Part shown: piece after piece, positions 1 to 11,105 of the stretch | How positions within the stretch are numbered: the first letter of the stretch is position 1 | Layout: each line of letters starts with the position of its first letter | Assembly: GCA_947247005.1 (NCBI GenBank) | Contig: OX365962.1 | Coordinates: forward strand, 7,413,201-7,477,200 | Reading direction: 5' to 3' | Length of the DNA stretch: 64,000 nt | Origin: Spisula solida | Lineage: Eukaryota; Mollusca; Bivalvia; Venerida; Mactridae | Notes under the pieces: generated by a model | What the model was told of the DNA's origin: nothing | Seen by the model: the letters and a program-made list of their open reading frames with translations, nothing else | Database searches by the model: none | Translations under genes and position numbers: made by a program

Positions 1-215
1 TATAGTCGGTATTGAAAATCCCACACTTTTGCCCAGGGTGAGTGCGCTTGCCGGACTACCAGAAAATAACGAGACAACATTTTATTACAAACTAAACTGA
101 TTTACACGTAGAAAATACCTATTAGTACACATGTAAAGTAATTTGGCAATAACATAAATACTTAAAGCGATATTGGGCTTTAAATCAGGTGAGGCGTTTT
201 TAAAGTCCTTGAGTG
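1..215. mobile_element. Tc1/mariner-like element, one terminal inverted repeat (cut by window edge)
   Basis: The segment ends in TCAGGTGAGGCGTTTTTAAA followed by GTCCTTGAGTG and then TA. This matches the right end of the element at 63031-63886, and ATTGAAAATCCCACAC near base 10 matches the inner border of that element's inverted repeat. TA is the usual target duplication of Tc1/mariner elements. Only one end is in the window. Confidence 0.75.
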
Positions 216-835
216 TATATTGTTTTTTTACAATCGAGTAATAATCATTATAAAGGTTTGTACGCCAGAGTTGTGTATCTTCCTGTTTTAGTGACTGACC
301 TATTTCGGTGTCCTGTTTTTCATACTCTGTTTTGAAGAGTTCTGTAACGTCAATAATTAATTCAAACTTAATAACTTTGAACAAACAGCTGTCCATGCTG
401 TTATCAAAAGGCCAAAATATGACACTGATGACCTAAGTAACTCCTTGTTTTTATCATCCTATGGTATTTTTTAACAATTTCTTATTACTTTTTAATCGTA
501 TCCTTATAAGAACCATAAAACGATCCCAAATGCAAGAATGTACAATTTCGTAAGAACAGCTATTTTCTATCATCTGCTGATCAAAGTCACATGACCGAAA
601 CATGCACTGCCCATTTGTTCGTGAATATGATGGTAATCAAGGATATTTTGACGTATTTGGTGAGAAATAAACAAAGGCGCCCTTAAAACATTATTATATC
701 ATTTACATTTCCTAAAAATACCGAATGCTAGCTTTGATATGGTACATGTATCAAAATCATTTATATGCAACCCGAAATAAAATAAAAGTTGTAAGAGTGA
801 CTATGTTTTAAAAACATCTTAAAGTTCATACTCAC
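216..835. other. No gene seen (AT-rich)
   Basis: Nothing recognisable: no long reading frame, splice-bounded exon or repeat was found on either strand. Confidence 0.5.
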
Positions 836-941
836 CCGTAACCAAACACAAGCTTATGTAGAATCCACATCATGGCAGCATAAACCCAGGAACCATGCGA
901 GAAGATCCGGCCAAGACCACTAACCATTGGTATTGGGTGGC
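836..941 (-). CDS. Possible internal exon, hydrophobic segment, function unknown
   Basis: On the minus strand an acceptor (CATACATAG) at 942 and a strong donor (GTGAGT) after 836 bound a 106-base open segment. It starts in phase 1 and ends in phase 2. It would encode HPIPMVSGLGRIFSHGSW and then a hydrophobic run containing AAMMWILHKLVF. The entry phase fits the exit phase of the ShKT exon at 1765-1890, so it may be the next exon of that gene. I do not recognise the family. It could be a chance open segment. Confidence 0.35.
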
Positions 942-1764
942 CTATGTATGAAAGTTTTATCCTTCATATTAGAATATGTTTTTGATATGTTTTTATTCTT
1001 TTTGTAGTTACATTGGATTAAAACACCCTGAATAAGTAGCACTTACGACATTCTCGTTCAAAGTTTGTGAAATGTAGTTTTACAGAGAATGTTAATGGGA
1101 GATAGTTTACTTATGTCCCTCATAACAACTGAATGATACTACAAACTTCAACTTGAATACATGCGACCATGATACGTACCGACGCCAACCTAACTAGAAG
1201 ACTTCGTGCTCCGATGACTACACCGAATCACAATAATAAAGGTACAATTTCGACCATGGCGAATTCGAATACTATTTCTAAACAGCGTTCTGCTTAAGAC
1301 TATGTCACACTGAGCATTTTTTGCTTTGGCGATGTACTCCCGATTGAAATTAATGTGCAGTCAGGACATCGGGAACAGGTTCCTCGTGGTCAATGGGAAG
1401 CTTCGGAGAAGTCGTGAGACAGTTTGTATTATCGGAGGAATTGTGATGAATCTGGTGGTGTCGGAAGAAATCGGGAGAACTTCCTCAATGGGAGCACGAT
1501 TTGGAAATATCAAAAATAATGCTAAGGTGTGTAGGATAAACAAGTACATCAAGATATTTCTAGGAAAACGTGGATTATTCTCTGAATTGCAGGAAATATG
1601 AGCTGCATAAATTTATAACTTCAATCAAAATATTTATTTTGTCAACTAAGATGATTGTGAGTACCAGTCCTTGTATTTAGGTGTTAACTAAGTGAAGGCT
1701 TATTCTATTAATATTGCATTACATTTCATCATAGTTCAAAGATATTTCAAATAAATGTACCCAC
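942..1764. other. No convincing gene; likely intron
   Basis: A plus-strand open frame at 1326-1601 (91 codons, non-ATG start) resembles no family I know and has no splice or start context. If the two minus-strand exons flanking this stretch belong together, it is their intron. Confidence 0.4.
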
Positions 1765-1890
1765 CAATTTCGCCAACATTGCACAAACCACATAAGTTGG
1801 GACAAACATGTTTTGCACGTTCTATATCTTTGCAGATAGCGAATAGATCATTCATTCGTGCGCAGTCGACAGTTTCGTCATCAAAACATT
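1765..1890 (-). CDS. ShKT-domain exon of an extracellular protein
   Basis: A 126-base minus-strand exon lies between acceptor CACCAACAG and donor GTGGGT. It is phase 1 at both ends, the usual layout of shuffled extracellular domains. It encodes one ShKT module with six cysteines in the family spacing: CFDDETVDC, an inner C in FAICKD, then VCPNLCGLC at the end. ShKT modules form a small disulfide-bonded fold. The fold was first seen in an anemone peptide but is widespread in ordinary secreted animal proteins (with peroxidases, astacins, tyrosinases). Nothing here points to a toxin. The parent gene is unresolved; it could be the LU gene upstream (4.6-7.9 kb), but a linking exon is missing. Confidence 0.7.
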
Positions 1891-1968
1891 CTGTTGGTGA
1901 TACATATACTATAATTATAGGCATGGCGTTAAAAATGTACCCAGATAAAAACACTCAGCCTACTTTAT

Positions 1969-2627
1969 CATGGCCGTAACTAGGATTTTTCAAAAGCGGG
2001 TGCAAAATCGGGTTTTGAAGAGGTAATGGGGATGATTAGAGGAGGGGTGATGCGCTACCATAGGTGGAGGTTGTGGATCCGTACCCACGATTGTTGTAAA
2101 AACGCATTGTTTGTGCGAGTTTCTTGGCACACAATCTTGATCTTAACGTGATACTGTTCACTGATTAAATTATTGTGCGAGCAAAGCGAGCAAGAAAAAA
2201 TGCATTGTTTATCTGAGCTGCACACCACACACACTCGTCCTCTATTTGATATCATTCTCTGGTCAAGGTTATATAGTGCAAGTCAAGCGAGATAGACAAA
2301 AAGGTATTGTTTATCTGAGCTGCATAAACCACACAAATTCGTTCTTCCCTTGAAACCATTCACTGATAAAAGTTTTTGTGCAAGCCAAGCGAGCTAGACA
2401 AAATCATTGTTGACCTAAACATATCACATAAATCAAGTTCTGTACTTAAAACTATTGAACTGCGAAGTTATTTTGCGAGCGAAGAGAGCTAGAAAAAAAT
2501 GCTTCTGTTTATTTGAACATCATTCCACGGACTCTTTCTACACTTTATTTTACCAACAAAAAAGACTACTTTAGCGAAAAAGGGGGGTGCGTTCGCACCC
2601 GACGCACCTCCCCTAGTTACGGCCATG
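1969..2627. mobile_element. Non-autonomous TIR element, CATGGCCGTAACTAGG ends
   Basis: The ends CATGGCCGTAACTAGG and CCTAGTTACGGCCATG are exact inverse copies. The flanking 5-mers are TTTAT and TTTAA, a probable 5-bp target duplication with one change. The interior has no coding capacity and contains a degenerate ~100-bp tandem repeat. Related ends are seen at 31176-31509 and 57424-58206. Confidence 0.75.
2170..2530. repeat. Degenerate ~100-bp tandem repeat, about four units
   Basis: Units begin near 2178, 2278, 2378 and 2475, each with a form of GCGAGCAAAGCGAGC followed by an A-rich stretch; the first three carry a related middle block (for example TTATCTGAGCTGCA). The array lies wholly inside the 1969-2627 element. 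Confidence 0.65.
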
Positions 2628-3068
2628 TTTAATTTACATAAAATTATCCAATTATATATACAAGTTCATAAGTACAATTATGCAATGGTCAAATCATCCA
2701 AGAAATATAGTTTCTGTGACTTTTTGGAGGAGACGTTGTTCGAAAATGTGCAAGGCGTACAGGTGTTTGTTTTTTGACCTACATGTAGTTTGTGACTCAA
2801 GAGGACTCACATTCAAACTTGAATTTATAAACACAAACATTCTCTTCAAGTTTGATTGGGTTGCAATGAGTATCTTCAAGAAATTGGGAACCGACGACAG
2901 ACGAACAGCCGGGTGATAAACGAACAGCGGTCACCAAAGCTCATTTTGCCACAATGTGATATCTTGACAAAAATAATGCTCGACTGGAATACATGTATAT
3001 CTGAATTACTAAATGTTTTGTAAAATGAGAGTAAAATGGAAAAAAAACGGAAAACAAAGACAAACAGT

Positions 3069-3487
3069 TTAAGGTGCTGTTTCACATATTGACGTATTCG
3101 CGTAATATTGGTATAGTAAACAAGCACGCTGGCATTCAACAGAATTGGTTATTTAGTACTTTGCATCCAAAATTAACACCCTACTGTAACTTATATTGCC
3201 TGATTTTTCACATTCGACGAAAGCGAATAACAAAACGAACCAAATACCTCATCGATGTTTACACTGTATTTTCCTTATGTAAGAGATTGATTGCATATGA
3301 ATCACATGAGTCACAAAGCATTCTTGAAATATTCCAATATTTTAAAAGAAAAAAAACCAGAGCGTTATACCGAGAGTGGTTTAAATTGCTTATTTGCAAT
3401 AAATCTTTAATAAAGATTTGCTTCACAAAAATGCTTGGAAATACGTAATACAAAAATGTTGGCTCCATCTGTGAGTCAGCACCTTAA
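3069..3487. mobile_element. Foldback/MITE, TTAAGGTGCTG ends
   Basis: It starts TTTAAGGTGCTGTTTCACAT and ends with the inverse (GTGAGTCAGCACCTTAA). A copy in the opposite orientation is at 10572-11105 and a fragment at 48935-49060. All share a block around GAGTGGTTTAAATT. The 124-codon plus-strand open frame across it is not thought to be a gene. Confidence 0.65.
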
Positions 3488-3852
3488 GTTAAGACACACT
3501 TTTAGATTGGCACCAAGAAGGTCATACAATATATCATTACAAATATAATAATTATACAAAAGTACACATTTAAAATAACTGAATCATAAGTTTTACATTA
3601 TTTGAATGACCGTACTTCAATGAAAATTATACTAACGCTGTTGGCGTGTACACATGTGTGTGTTGCAAAGATCTTTCGAACAGCACTCTATACAATATGA
3701 ATTTCGGCGTCTGTGTAGGCCTCTTCCCACTATACTGTTTGCACCTGGCATACTTGCGCATTGCTACAACAGAAACACTTGATGTATATCCATATGTATA
3801 TTTTCATATTACTCACAATGTCTGTATTGAGAGGTACAAGTTAAAAGATAAT

Positions 3853-4012
3853 ATAAAGTCGGACAGTGAAGGCAGCACTCAACTTAACCAGCTGAGCACA
3901 GACAGAATAAAAACATCACATACGACAATTACACGACAAAATGCCCAACACATAACCGAACGAGAAAATGAACCGCCCAAGTCCCAGCTGTTAAAGAGCT
4001 GTCTGAAGTCGT
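3853..4012. repeat. Interspersed repeat (GGACAGTGAAGGCAGCACTC family)
   Basis: Shares the blocks CAGTGAAGGCAGCACTCAAC, ACACGACAAAATGCCCAACAC and CAGCTGTTAAAGAGCTG-like segments with stretches at 34120-34305, 46395-46580 and 52603-53080. A short piece recurs near 32770. The class is unknown. Confidence 0.6.
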
Positions 4013-4091
4013 AAAAAGTCAAATAATAACCGTTAATGGTTTTTGTCTCGCTTAACATGGACGTTTAATTTATCCATTTATTACATCGCTT

Positions 4092-4309
4092 GCTTAGAAT
4101 TAGAAGGTCGTAAGTACAAAATCAATATTTTGAGAAAACAAGAAAAAATGTCTGAAAACAACTTTTTACTTTTGGAAAAGTAAGTTTGTTAAATTTCAGT
4201 TTGGTCAACATGATCATGAAAATAGGCACATAAAAAGCGTCTTGAGATGCAGATTTGAATTGTGCATAGTTTGCATAGAGTCGTACTAACGACCTTCTTA
4301 TTCTAAGCC
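4092..4309. mobile_element. MITE, GGCTTAGAATtAGAAGGTCGT ends
   Basis: The left end GGCTTAGAATTAGAAGGTCG and the right end ACGACCTTCTTATTCTAAGCC are inverse copies. A second, inverted copy is at 37060-37283, and one end recurs near 23745. No coding content. Confidence 0.65.
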
Positions 4310-4490
4310 AGCGACATGTGCATGTATTGTGTAAAAACTTTAAAAGTCTTACACTATTTCTGCTAATGTATGTTAGAAAATTCATCGACACCATTATTTT
4401 TTAGTTCTATTATGAAAGGTTGTTATTTCGTGGTTCTGTTCTAAACAAACACAATCTACAATAAAACATGCATTCTTGAAAGAAATAAGG

Positions 4491-4640
4491 TAAAGTCCAG
4501 TTAGGATATTGTGAGAGAGTGATGTTGTAGATGTGTACAAAACATATATTACAACCCTTGTCTGCGAATATATGATGTTAGTTTAGCATTGAAATTAAAG
4601 CTGTCTGTATGAGCCTTAATAACTGGTTTTACACCGTAAG
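4491..4640. mobile_element. Truncated MITE of the AGTCCAGTTAGGATA family
   Basis: Begins AAAGTCCAGTTAGGATATTG and continues with the family's ATTGGTTTTACACCGTAA-like block, then stops without a right end. Fuller copies are at 9909-10228, 11867-12081 and 52620-52834. It ends about 10 bases from the LU exon donor. Confidence 0.65.
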
Positions 4641-4650
4641 GACTACTTAC

Positions 4651-4719
4651 CATGGTATCCATGCAGCCTGCCGTTATAAGTTCAGTACCATTAACAAGCC
4701 GAGTTGCTGTGTAACATGA
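4651..4719 (-). CDS. Ly6/uPAR (LU) domain exon, middle part
   Basis: A 69-base exon with a textbook acceptor (TTTGTTGTATTTATTGCAG) and donor (GTAAGTAG). It is phase 0 at both ends and encodes SCYTATRLVNGTEL followed by ITAGCMDTM. The CYT...NG...GC pattern follows directly on the CSTGQ end of the exon at 6145-6227, as in three-finger LU domains. N-G-T is a possible N-glycosylation site. The exon carrying the last cysteines and the CN end of the domain was not found. Confidence 0.7.
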
Positions 4720-4739
4720 CTGCAATAAATACAACAAAC

Positions 4740-6140
4740 GGTATCACGAAATCCACTTTTCTTGGCATGAAGATCACATAGTCGTACATTTTGTGTTTAT
4801 AAGCAAATTTATCACATAACCTGTGGTCCAGGAGTGCCGTAAAGCCGTGCCGTAAATATCGTTCGGCACTCCCAGACTGTGCAATAAATATTTAAATTAG
4901 CTTGACGTGATGTTAGCCAATCCAAGCATTTATCCGTCAAAGACGTCAGGATGGTATCAACGTCGCCATGACGTCGCGCTCATTGTACCGCTGAATTTTG
5001 GCTGAAACATATGCAGCGTACATCATCCTTTTGAACAATAATGTGCATTTTAAGGCTATGTGATAAATAGAATCTTACATTCTTGCTCATTACATACGAG
5101 TTTTTCTTATTAAACTCGTCGACAAAAACAACATGACACTCGGCAAAGCCTCGTGTCATATCATTTTGTCCATACGTTAAATAAAACTCGTATGTACATG
5201 TAATGAGCACTCATGCAAGATCCTCTATACATCAAAATGAAAAAACCATCTGTCGAAAAGAATTCATCATTAGATAAGTAGTATTTAAAATGAGGATCGT
5301 TGCGACGGAGTAAGGAATTACCGAGTTGTTGCTGTAGATGTCTATAAAAGCACATGCTCCTTATCACTGCTAGTTTAAATTCCAGCAACCACACTGTATA
5401 CTATTGATAATATTTGTTTCTATTTGTAAGGACTTCCTTTCTATGTGATCATTATTACCATGATTGGATTGTTTATAAAAATGTATTCTGTATATTAATG
5501 AATCGTATTTGAGATTTGCGTTAATAAACTGTATGTTTTGTTCCGTTCTGATTATAATAGAGACTTCATACGGACGTGTAGCGTCGCGATTAGCCCAAGT
5601 CCGTTATTGTGTGCTTACTTTGTCGTCAGAGTTGTATTGTCAGCCTTTAAAAATGTATTGAGTTGTTTGTGTTAGCTCCCCATTATGTTTGCTAAATTCA
5701 ACTACTTTCATGACACTTAAAATAATAAAACTCAAGTCAATGCATTCTTACAATTGTTTTTACGATTTCAAAAAGAAAATCCAAAAAAAGATGCATTTTG
5801 TAAGAATGTCGTGAACCAGACTAATTCCATTTTTCCATGCGGATAACATCGGTCTTTGTCTCATTGCAATAGTTTATTTACCGACGAAATCAGAACTGTC
5901 CGAAATTTCAGTGAGCGCTAGGCAATATTGAGACCATGGATCTAAACAGCAGGTGACTGCAGCTGCATTGGTTTATGATCTTTGATATTGTTGAACACTG
6001 AAAACATGTCTTATGATAATACCTTTTTAATGAACTGATACGAGGTTTTATTTATAAGCATATCAATATTATATGGAACAATGGAGTCATAATATGCAAT
6101 TAAGTGTCTTGAAATTTTGCTAAAGCTATTTTCTGAACAC
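4740..6140. other. Intron of the LU-domain gene; no other gene seen
   Basis: AT-rich sequence with scattered minus-strand frames of 60-80 codons (4980-5394) that lack splice context and match nothing I know. Confidence 0.45.
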
Positions 6141-6144
6141 ATAC

Positions 6145-6227
6145 CTGTCCGGTGCTACATGCTGTTATATTTCCTATACACACACTCTCATCTGATACGT
6201 CGGTACATGTATGACAGCTGATACATT
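6145..6227 (-). CDS. Ly6/uPAR (LU) domain exon, first part
   Basis: An 83-base exon with acceptor AATTTAACTTCAG and donor GTATGT. It enters in phase 1 and leaves in phase 0. It encodes ECISCHTCTDVSDESVC and then IGNITACSTGQ: the closely spaced N-terminal cysteines (CxxCxxC) and the CSTGQ turn of LU/three-finger proteins. N-I-T is a potential glycosylation site. Its phases fit the exon at 7853-7894 (G+AA gives Glu) and the one at 4651-4719. LU proteins are usually secreted or GPI-anchored; the anchor end is not visible here. Confidence 0.75.
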
Positions 6228-6536
6228 CTGAAGTTAAATTATTAGATACAGTGAAATTCCACAAATAAGACCAGTCAAAAAGTTGTTCTTAATAGCGAAT
6301 CGGTCTTCTTAGCGGACCTCGTTTGTTCTAAACTTAATACTTTGGGACCTTGACGTGACAAAAATCTGCATGATTTCAAAATAATCAAAGTGGTCTTATA
6401 AGCAGAACTTTACTGTTTTTAAATTTGGCCAAAAATGAATTGTATTATGTCTTCAAGCGTGTGTACAATACTGGTATATGAAAAAAGTATCTTTGTATTA
6501 TTCTTCATCTTCTTAATAAAGATCAGGGTACTGTTT

Positions 6537-6764
6537 TATCAAAGCACTTACGGAAATCGTAAACATTCGATCAAATTTAAATTCTTTGTAATTTGTTTAC
6601 AATAATAAAGTGTGGTAAATGAAGATGCAATACTAACAATGATTCAGTTACTGAACTCCTACAAACCATATCTGGCACCAATTTGCAGTTGTTAATAAAT
6701 TATAAAGAATTTAAATTTGGGCGTAATTTTAAGATTTCCGTAAGTGCTTTGATAAAACAGTACC
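6537..6764. mobile_element. MITE, GGTACTGTTTTATCAAAGCA ends
   Basis: The ~30-bp ends GGTACTGTTTTATCAAAGCA..CTTACGGAAAT and their inverse bound a 228-bp AT-rich element. A single related end recurs at 42799-42840. Confidence 0.75.
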
Positions 6765-6959
6765 TAGGGGTCTTATTGGACTATACATGTACGTGGCTCA
6801 GCCACTATTTAATGAAGTGAAATGCTACACAAACAATTTTCGCTATATTAAAACATCCTTGGTTAAATACCTTTTCCTTATTACTTTGCACTGACTCGAG
6901 GCAGGGTGCACGCTTAGGGATTGAGACGTCCCGTCGACGTAACTGCTTTTAATTCTCTG

Positions 6960-7690
6960 AGCAAGACATAATCAAAGCACTGAGAGTGCTGATGTGAGGC
7001 GATCTGGTTGCTGCTAGTAAAGCTTAAACCAACTTTACACGTTAAGTGTTCGTTTTCTTACTGCCGATCTTGTCTTGGATGTCAAAATAGGCATATGTGA
7101 CTATATAGGCATGTTGGGTATCTAAAAATTTTTAAATAGGGGCATATTAATTTATATGTAATACGTGTATTGAATGCGTATATCAAAAGTGGCTTAAAAA
7201 TAATACTACGCGCCTATTTATCAGATTCTACACTACCGCCTTGTAATCATTTCCCTCACTGCGTGGGACATCTATAGAAAGCGGATAGTATATAGCCATA
7301 CCATATGATTGCATAACAGTACTTCGTAGACGATATACGATTCATTGATAAAACCATCACGCGAGCCTGGTCTGAAGTTTCTAAAAATAGCTATACAGCC
7401 TGGACATTTGATAAACACGTCATTTTCATATTACGAAACAAGTCCGATATTGCATCGGCGGAGTGATTTTCTGCAAAAATATCGATTTAACGAACAGTTT
7501 CACAATAATTGTTGATCTTAGAATAACAAATGTTGCTGATTGAATTAAATTTGAAGAAACATATGAAGCAGTATGTTAACAGTTTCTGGAACTACTTAAA
7601 TGCGGATTCACATAGCAGCCTAAAGGCGGATCAGATTGTATTAAGAAATGGGCAATGGTAGTATAGAGAGGCTATTGCCTCTCAAAAAGG
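6960..7690 (+). repeat. ~720-bp dispersed repeat, copy 1
   Basis: Homologous over its length, in inverse orientation, to 26340-27050. Shared landmarks are GGCGATCTGGTTGCTGCTA, AGGCATATGTGACTATATA and CCTAAAGG near the AACAGTTTCTG block. No coding frame or clear terminal repeats. The class is unknown. Confidence 0.65.
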
Positions 7691-7852
7691 ATTCTCCACC
7701 TAACCTATCAACGACTCTGAGTGTTACAGCATACTTGCGATTCAGTAATCGGGAACAAATGCCCAGTCGTCAGAACGTATTTTACACATCTTTAATTAAA
7801 TTACGATTTTAAGACATGAACTACACGGTTACCTCCCTTTAAACATATTTAC

Positions 7853-7894
7853 CTGCAGTGCTGATGGTAAACAGCAGCAACATGGATACATAGA
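7853..7894 (-). CDS. Signal-peptide-like exon of the LU-domain gene
   Basis: The minus-strand segment ends at donor GTAAAT with one base over (phase 1), matching the exon at 6145-6227. It encodes YVSMLLLFTISTA, a hydrophobic core ending in a small-residue cleavage-like site just before ECISC. An ATG at 7883 could be the start but leaves only ten residues. A TTTCAG acceptor at 7895 suggests that the start codon may lie in an upstream exon I could not locate. Confidence 0.55.
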
Positions 7895-7904
7895 CTGAAA
7901 TACA

Positions 7905-8165
7905 GATTGAAGTATAAATCGATTATTCAGGTCAGTGACTTGTTTACATAACAGGGTGTACATGAACATTGCAGTTTCTCTTGTTAATGTCTTGTTTTAT
8001 CATTAGGTGTATAAGTAGCTTAGCGAATAAGGTATTGGTTTTCACAGCTCTTTTCTTTAATTGAAATGTTTAAAACAATAAAAATACAATGTTATGATAT
8101 GATATGATTGTGTGTACACAAGTGACAGACCTGATTATACGGACTATATACGTGGATAGATCGAA
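7905..8165 (+). repeat. Direct duplication, copy 1
   Basis: Matches 9162-9320 plus 9830-9908. Shared blocks are AAATCGATTATTCAGGTCAG, AATGTTTAAAACAATAAAA and GTGACAGACCTGA. It lies just upstream of the signal-like exon. Confidence 0.6.
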
Positions 8166-8169
8166 AAGT

Positions 8170-9160
8170 AATGTCACTGCTCCCATTGTGTGCTTGTTTA
8201 TGGACGTAGGTTCATGAAAACGATATAAAAAGGTACAGTTATTCATTTCTAAATACCGGTAACATGGAACGTGCTGCGGTATTTGATTATCATAATTGAA
8301 TTATATAAACATTCAAAATATATCCATGACGTTATGTCGCCGCACATGAAAATAACGGTACGTTTTCCATAATAATATACATTATGTTTAAACATAAATC
8401 GCCAAATCAGACGACAATTATTGGACGAAACCATACAACTGTCTGCTGTATGCTGCTGAAATTTCAGTGGCATCACTCAATTATGAAACTCGCAATAAAC
8501 TGATTACTAAGCGAAAACACTGCAGATTTGTGCCAAAAAGACGCTGCGCACAATAATGCATTTTTTTTTCAACAAGTTATTAAAGTAAACTTAGAAACTT
8601 TATGATACACACGGCGACGACACAGGCTCGTATACATATAGTATAAGCTTTTAAGGGATGGCCTTGGTCGAATCAATGTCAACAGATGGTCGGAAGACTG
8701 GTATGTGGTAGCTCTGATAAGAACACCAAGTTTGTTTCTGACGCCGTAAATGCAGTTCGACGTTTCAATAATGCGACCATTGTTTAAAGAGTTAGATTTT
8801 ACTTGTGAGACTATCCAGATGATTTTAACATGTCGATAGCGAGTGTCTGTGGGTTGAACACTTTAAAAGGACAAATAAATGAATTCAGGAGTCTAAGAAG
8901 AATACATGGGATGCAATTTTCAGGAGTTAGTGCCACAGAAGTAACGTCATTTTGACGTCGTTGGCGTCTGGCTTGCGGCGATGTCCGTTAGTATACATCA
9001 TGTATATGCTTATATCTTAGTAACTGTTCAAAGCATTTCCATGAAATTTTGCTTTCATATTTAAAATAGATTCATGTAAATTTCTGTAAAATTTGGTGTT
9101 TTTCTTACATTGTGTACGATTTAATAGCATCAGTGACATTAGTTTTGGATCACCCCACGT
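8170..9160. other. No gene seen
   Basis: Short minus-strand frames only (8249-8476, 9017-9232), with no splice or domain support. Confidence 0.45.
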
Positions 9161-9161
9161 A

Positions 9162-9908
9162 AATCGATTATTCAGGTCAGTCACTTGTTGACATAACAGT
9201 GCGTACATTAATAGTGTTATTTCTCTTATCAATGAATTAGTTTAATAGACATTATGCGTATAATTATGTAGCTTATTGATTTATTATTATACCATATTTA
9301 CACAGCCCTTTTTTCATGTATATACACTTTCAAAAGTGCTGAATAAGGTATTTTGCTAACTAAAATGTTTAAATCTCAGAATAAAGTCCAATTAAGGGCC
9401 AAATATTTCACAAATAACACTGTTCAAAATTCCACTAGTTCTTTAATATTTCCCCTTACAGGCTTTATAAAACAAGTAATTGAGAATTGCAAGCAATACA
9501 GAAGTCCCCTATCGGTTTGAAGCCATTTTCAATGTTTCTGTTGCCATAGCAACCACAATTGTTGTCAAAATCAAAATATTTTTAGATGTGCATAATTCCC
9601 TTATTGCCCCCTATCTACATATGAAGTTTCATAAACCTAGCTTGGAAACTGTTTGGGTTATGTCAGGATCCAGATTTTTTGACGGACTGACGGACTGACT
9701 GACTGACGGACGGACGGAGGGCAAATCTATAGTCCCATCCGGTCAAAAATCGGTAGGGGACTAAAAATACAAAGATACTTTTCTTCACTACATGGTCACG
9801 TAGTGGAATATTGAACAGTGCTATTTGGTAAATGTTTAAAACAATAAAATATAATGTTATGTAATTGTAATGTTTGTATACATGTGACAGACCTGAATGA
9901 ACGGATTA
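9162..9908 (+). repeat. Direct duplication, copy 2, interrupted
   Basis: The same sequence as 7905-8165 but split by about 500 bp at 9320-9830, which includes the repeat at 9466-9767. Confidence 0.55.
9466..9767 (+). repeat. Interspersed repeat with GACTGACGGACGGACGG tract
   Basis: Runs from AAACAAGTAATTGAGAATTG through GTTTCATAAACCTAG to a short GACTGACGGACG tandem and GGTAGGGGACTA. A second copy is at 22053-22358. Non-coding, although a 72-codon frame crosses it. Confidence 0.65.
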
Positions 9909-10228
9909 TACAGTCCAGTCAGGATAAAAATCCAGTGACGCAGCGGTCGAGCCCACTATAACGGTGTTTAACCAATTATAAAGGCTTATATTATACTGTA
10001 CAAACAACTATACTGTCAATGCTAAGCTAACATACTAAACTTCGCTCTACCTGTTTAGACAATGGTTGTGATTTTTTGCGTACACATAAACTGCAACGTC
10101 ACTGTCACAATATCCTAACTGGACTATAACATACTAAACTTCGCTCTACCTGTTTAGACAATGGTTGTGTTTTTTTTGCGTACACATAAACTGCAACGTC
10201 ACTGTCACAATATCCTAACTGGACTATA
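9909..10228 (-). mobile_element. MITE of the AGTCCAGT family with internally duplicated end
   Basis: The element runs TACAGTCCAGTCAGGATAAA to ATCCTAACTGGACTATA, in reverse relative to 11867-12081. Its last ~110 bp (AACATACTAAACTTCGCTCT to CTGGACTATA) is present twice in tandem. One copy of the duplicate has an extra T in a T-run. Confidence 0.8.
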
Positions 10229-10571
10229 CGTACAGGGAACGCTGTATCCGCATCGACACTTCTCAAAACATGCCCCAATTAAACACAAGCATAAGATAGT
10301 GACATGTAAGCAGGAACTACAGTTCAAATGATGGCTTTATCGATGCATGTAATATATGCTAACAACATTCATCTTGGACTATACGGAATAATTATACTGT
10401 AATTGATCAAAAAGCGAAAAATGGAATGTACTCACTGCAATAAAGTAAAAAAACAGAAATTTTCGAGGGGTCAAAATTACACGAATTTGTTAGTCTTAAG
10501 TGGTACGCTATGCTAAATGTTTGCCATTTGTAAAGTTGAGAAAGTTGTTTTCTGTTGTTTTACTGCTGTTG

Positions 10572-11105
10572 TTTAAAGGTGCTGCCTCACCGATAGGGCA
10601 AAAACAATTGTATATCGTGGTTTTCCAACCTAACCTTGTATTGATATAATAGAAAGCCACTGGCGGTTGCTTTATGAAAGATTTGGTGCAAATAAGCAAT
10701 TTTAACCACTCTCGATTTCGCCCACTGAGTATTTTTTTCTTGAAACAAAAATGCTAGGTTTCCTTCCAACATGCTTTGTGAATTATATAATTCACATGTG
10801 ATCAAACTGTAACATCAACAAATACAACGTAAGCATTAGTGAGGTATTTAGTTCGTATTTCGATTCGTTTTCATCAAATGCGAACAAATTTCATGCAATT
10901 TAAGTAATAGAAGTGCTAATTCTATAGCCTATAGAATTTTTGATGTAAAAATGCTAAATAACTACAAAATGCCGAAGTTTCTCAAGTTATTTTAGATGTC
11001 AGTGTGGTTGTTTATGGCATATACAGGCAACTATACCAAAATTACGCGAATATTTGATAATTTTATTTTTGCAATTCACTAATATGTGAGGCAGTCCCTT
11101 TAAAA
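10572..11105. mobile_element. Foldback/MITE, second copy of the 3069-3487 family
   Basis: Left end TTTAAAGGTGCTGCCTCAC, right end GTGAGGCAGTCCCTTTAAA. The interior matches 3069-3487 in inverse order, for example ACCAAAATTACGCGAATATT. Confidence 0.65.

Noticed and set aside
1326..1601. 91-codon plus-strand frame
   Set aside because: Non-ATG start, no known domain, overlapped by an antisense frame, and no splice context.
3074..3448. 124-codon plus-strand frame
   Set aside because: Lies within a foldback repeat present at least three times; no matching frame in the other copies.
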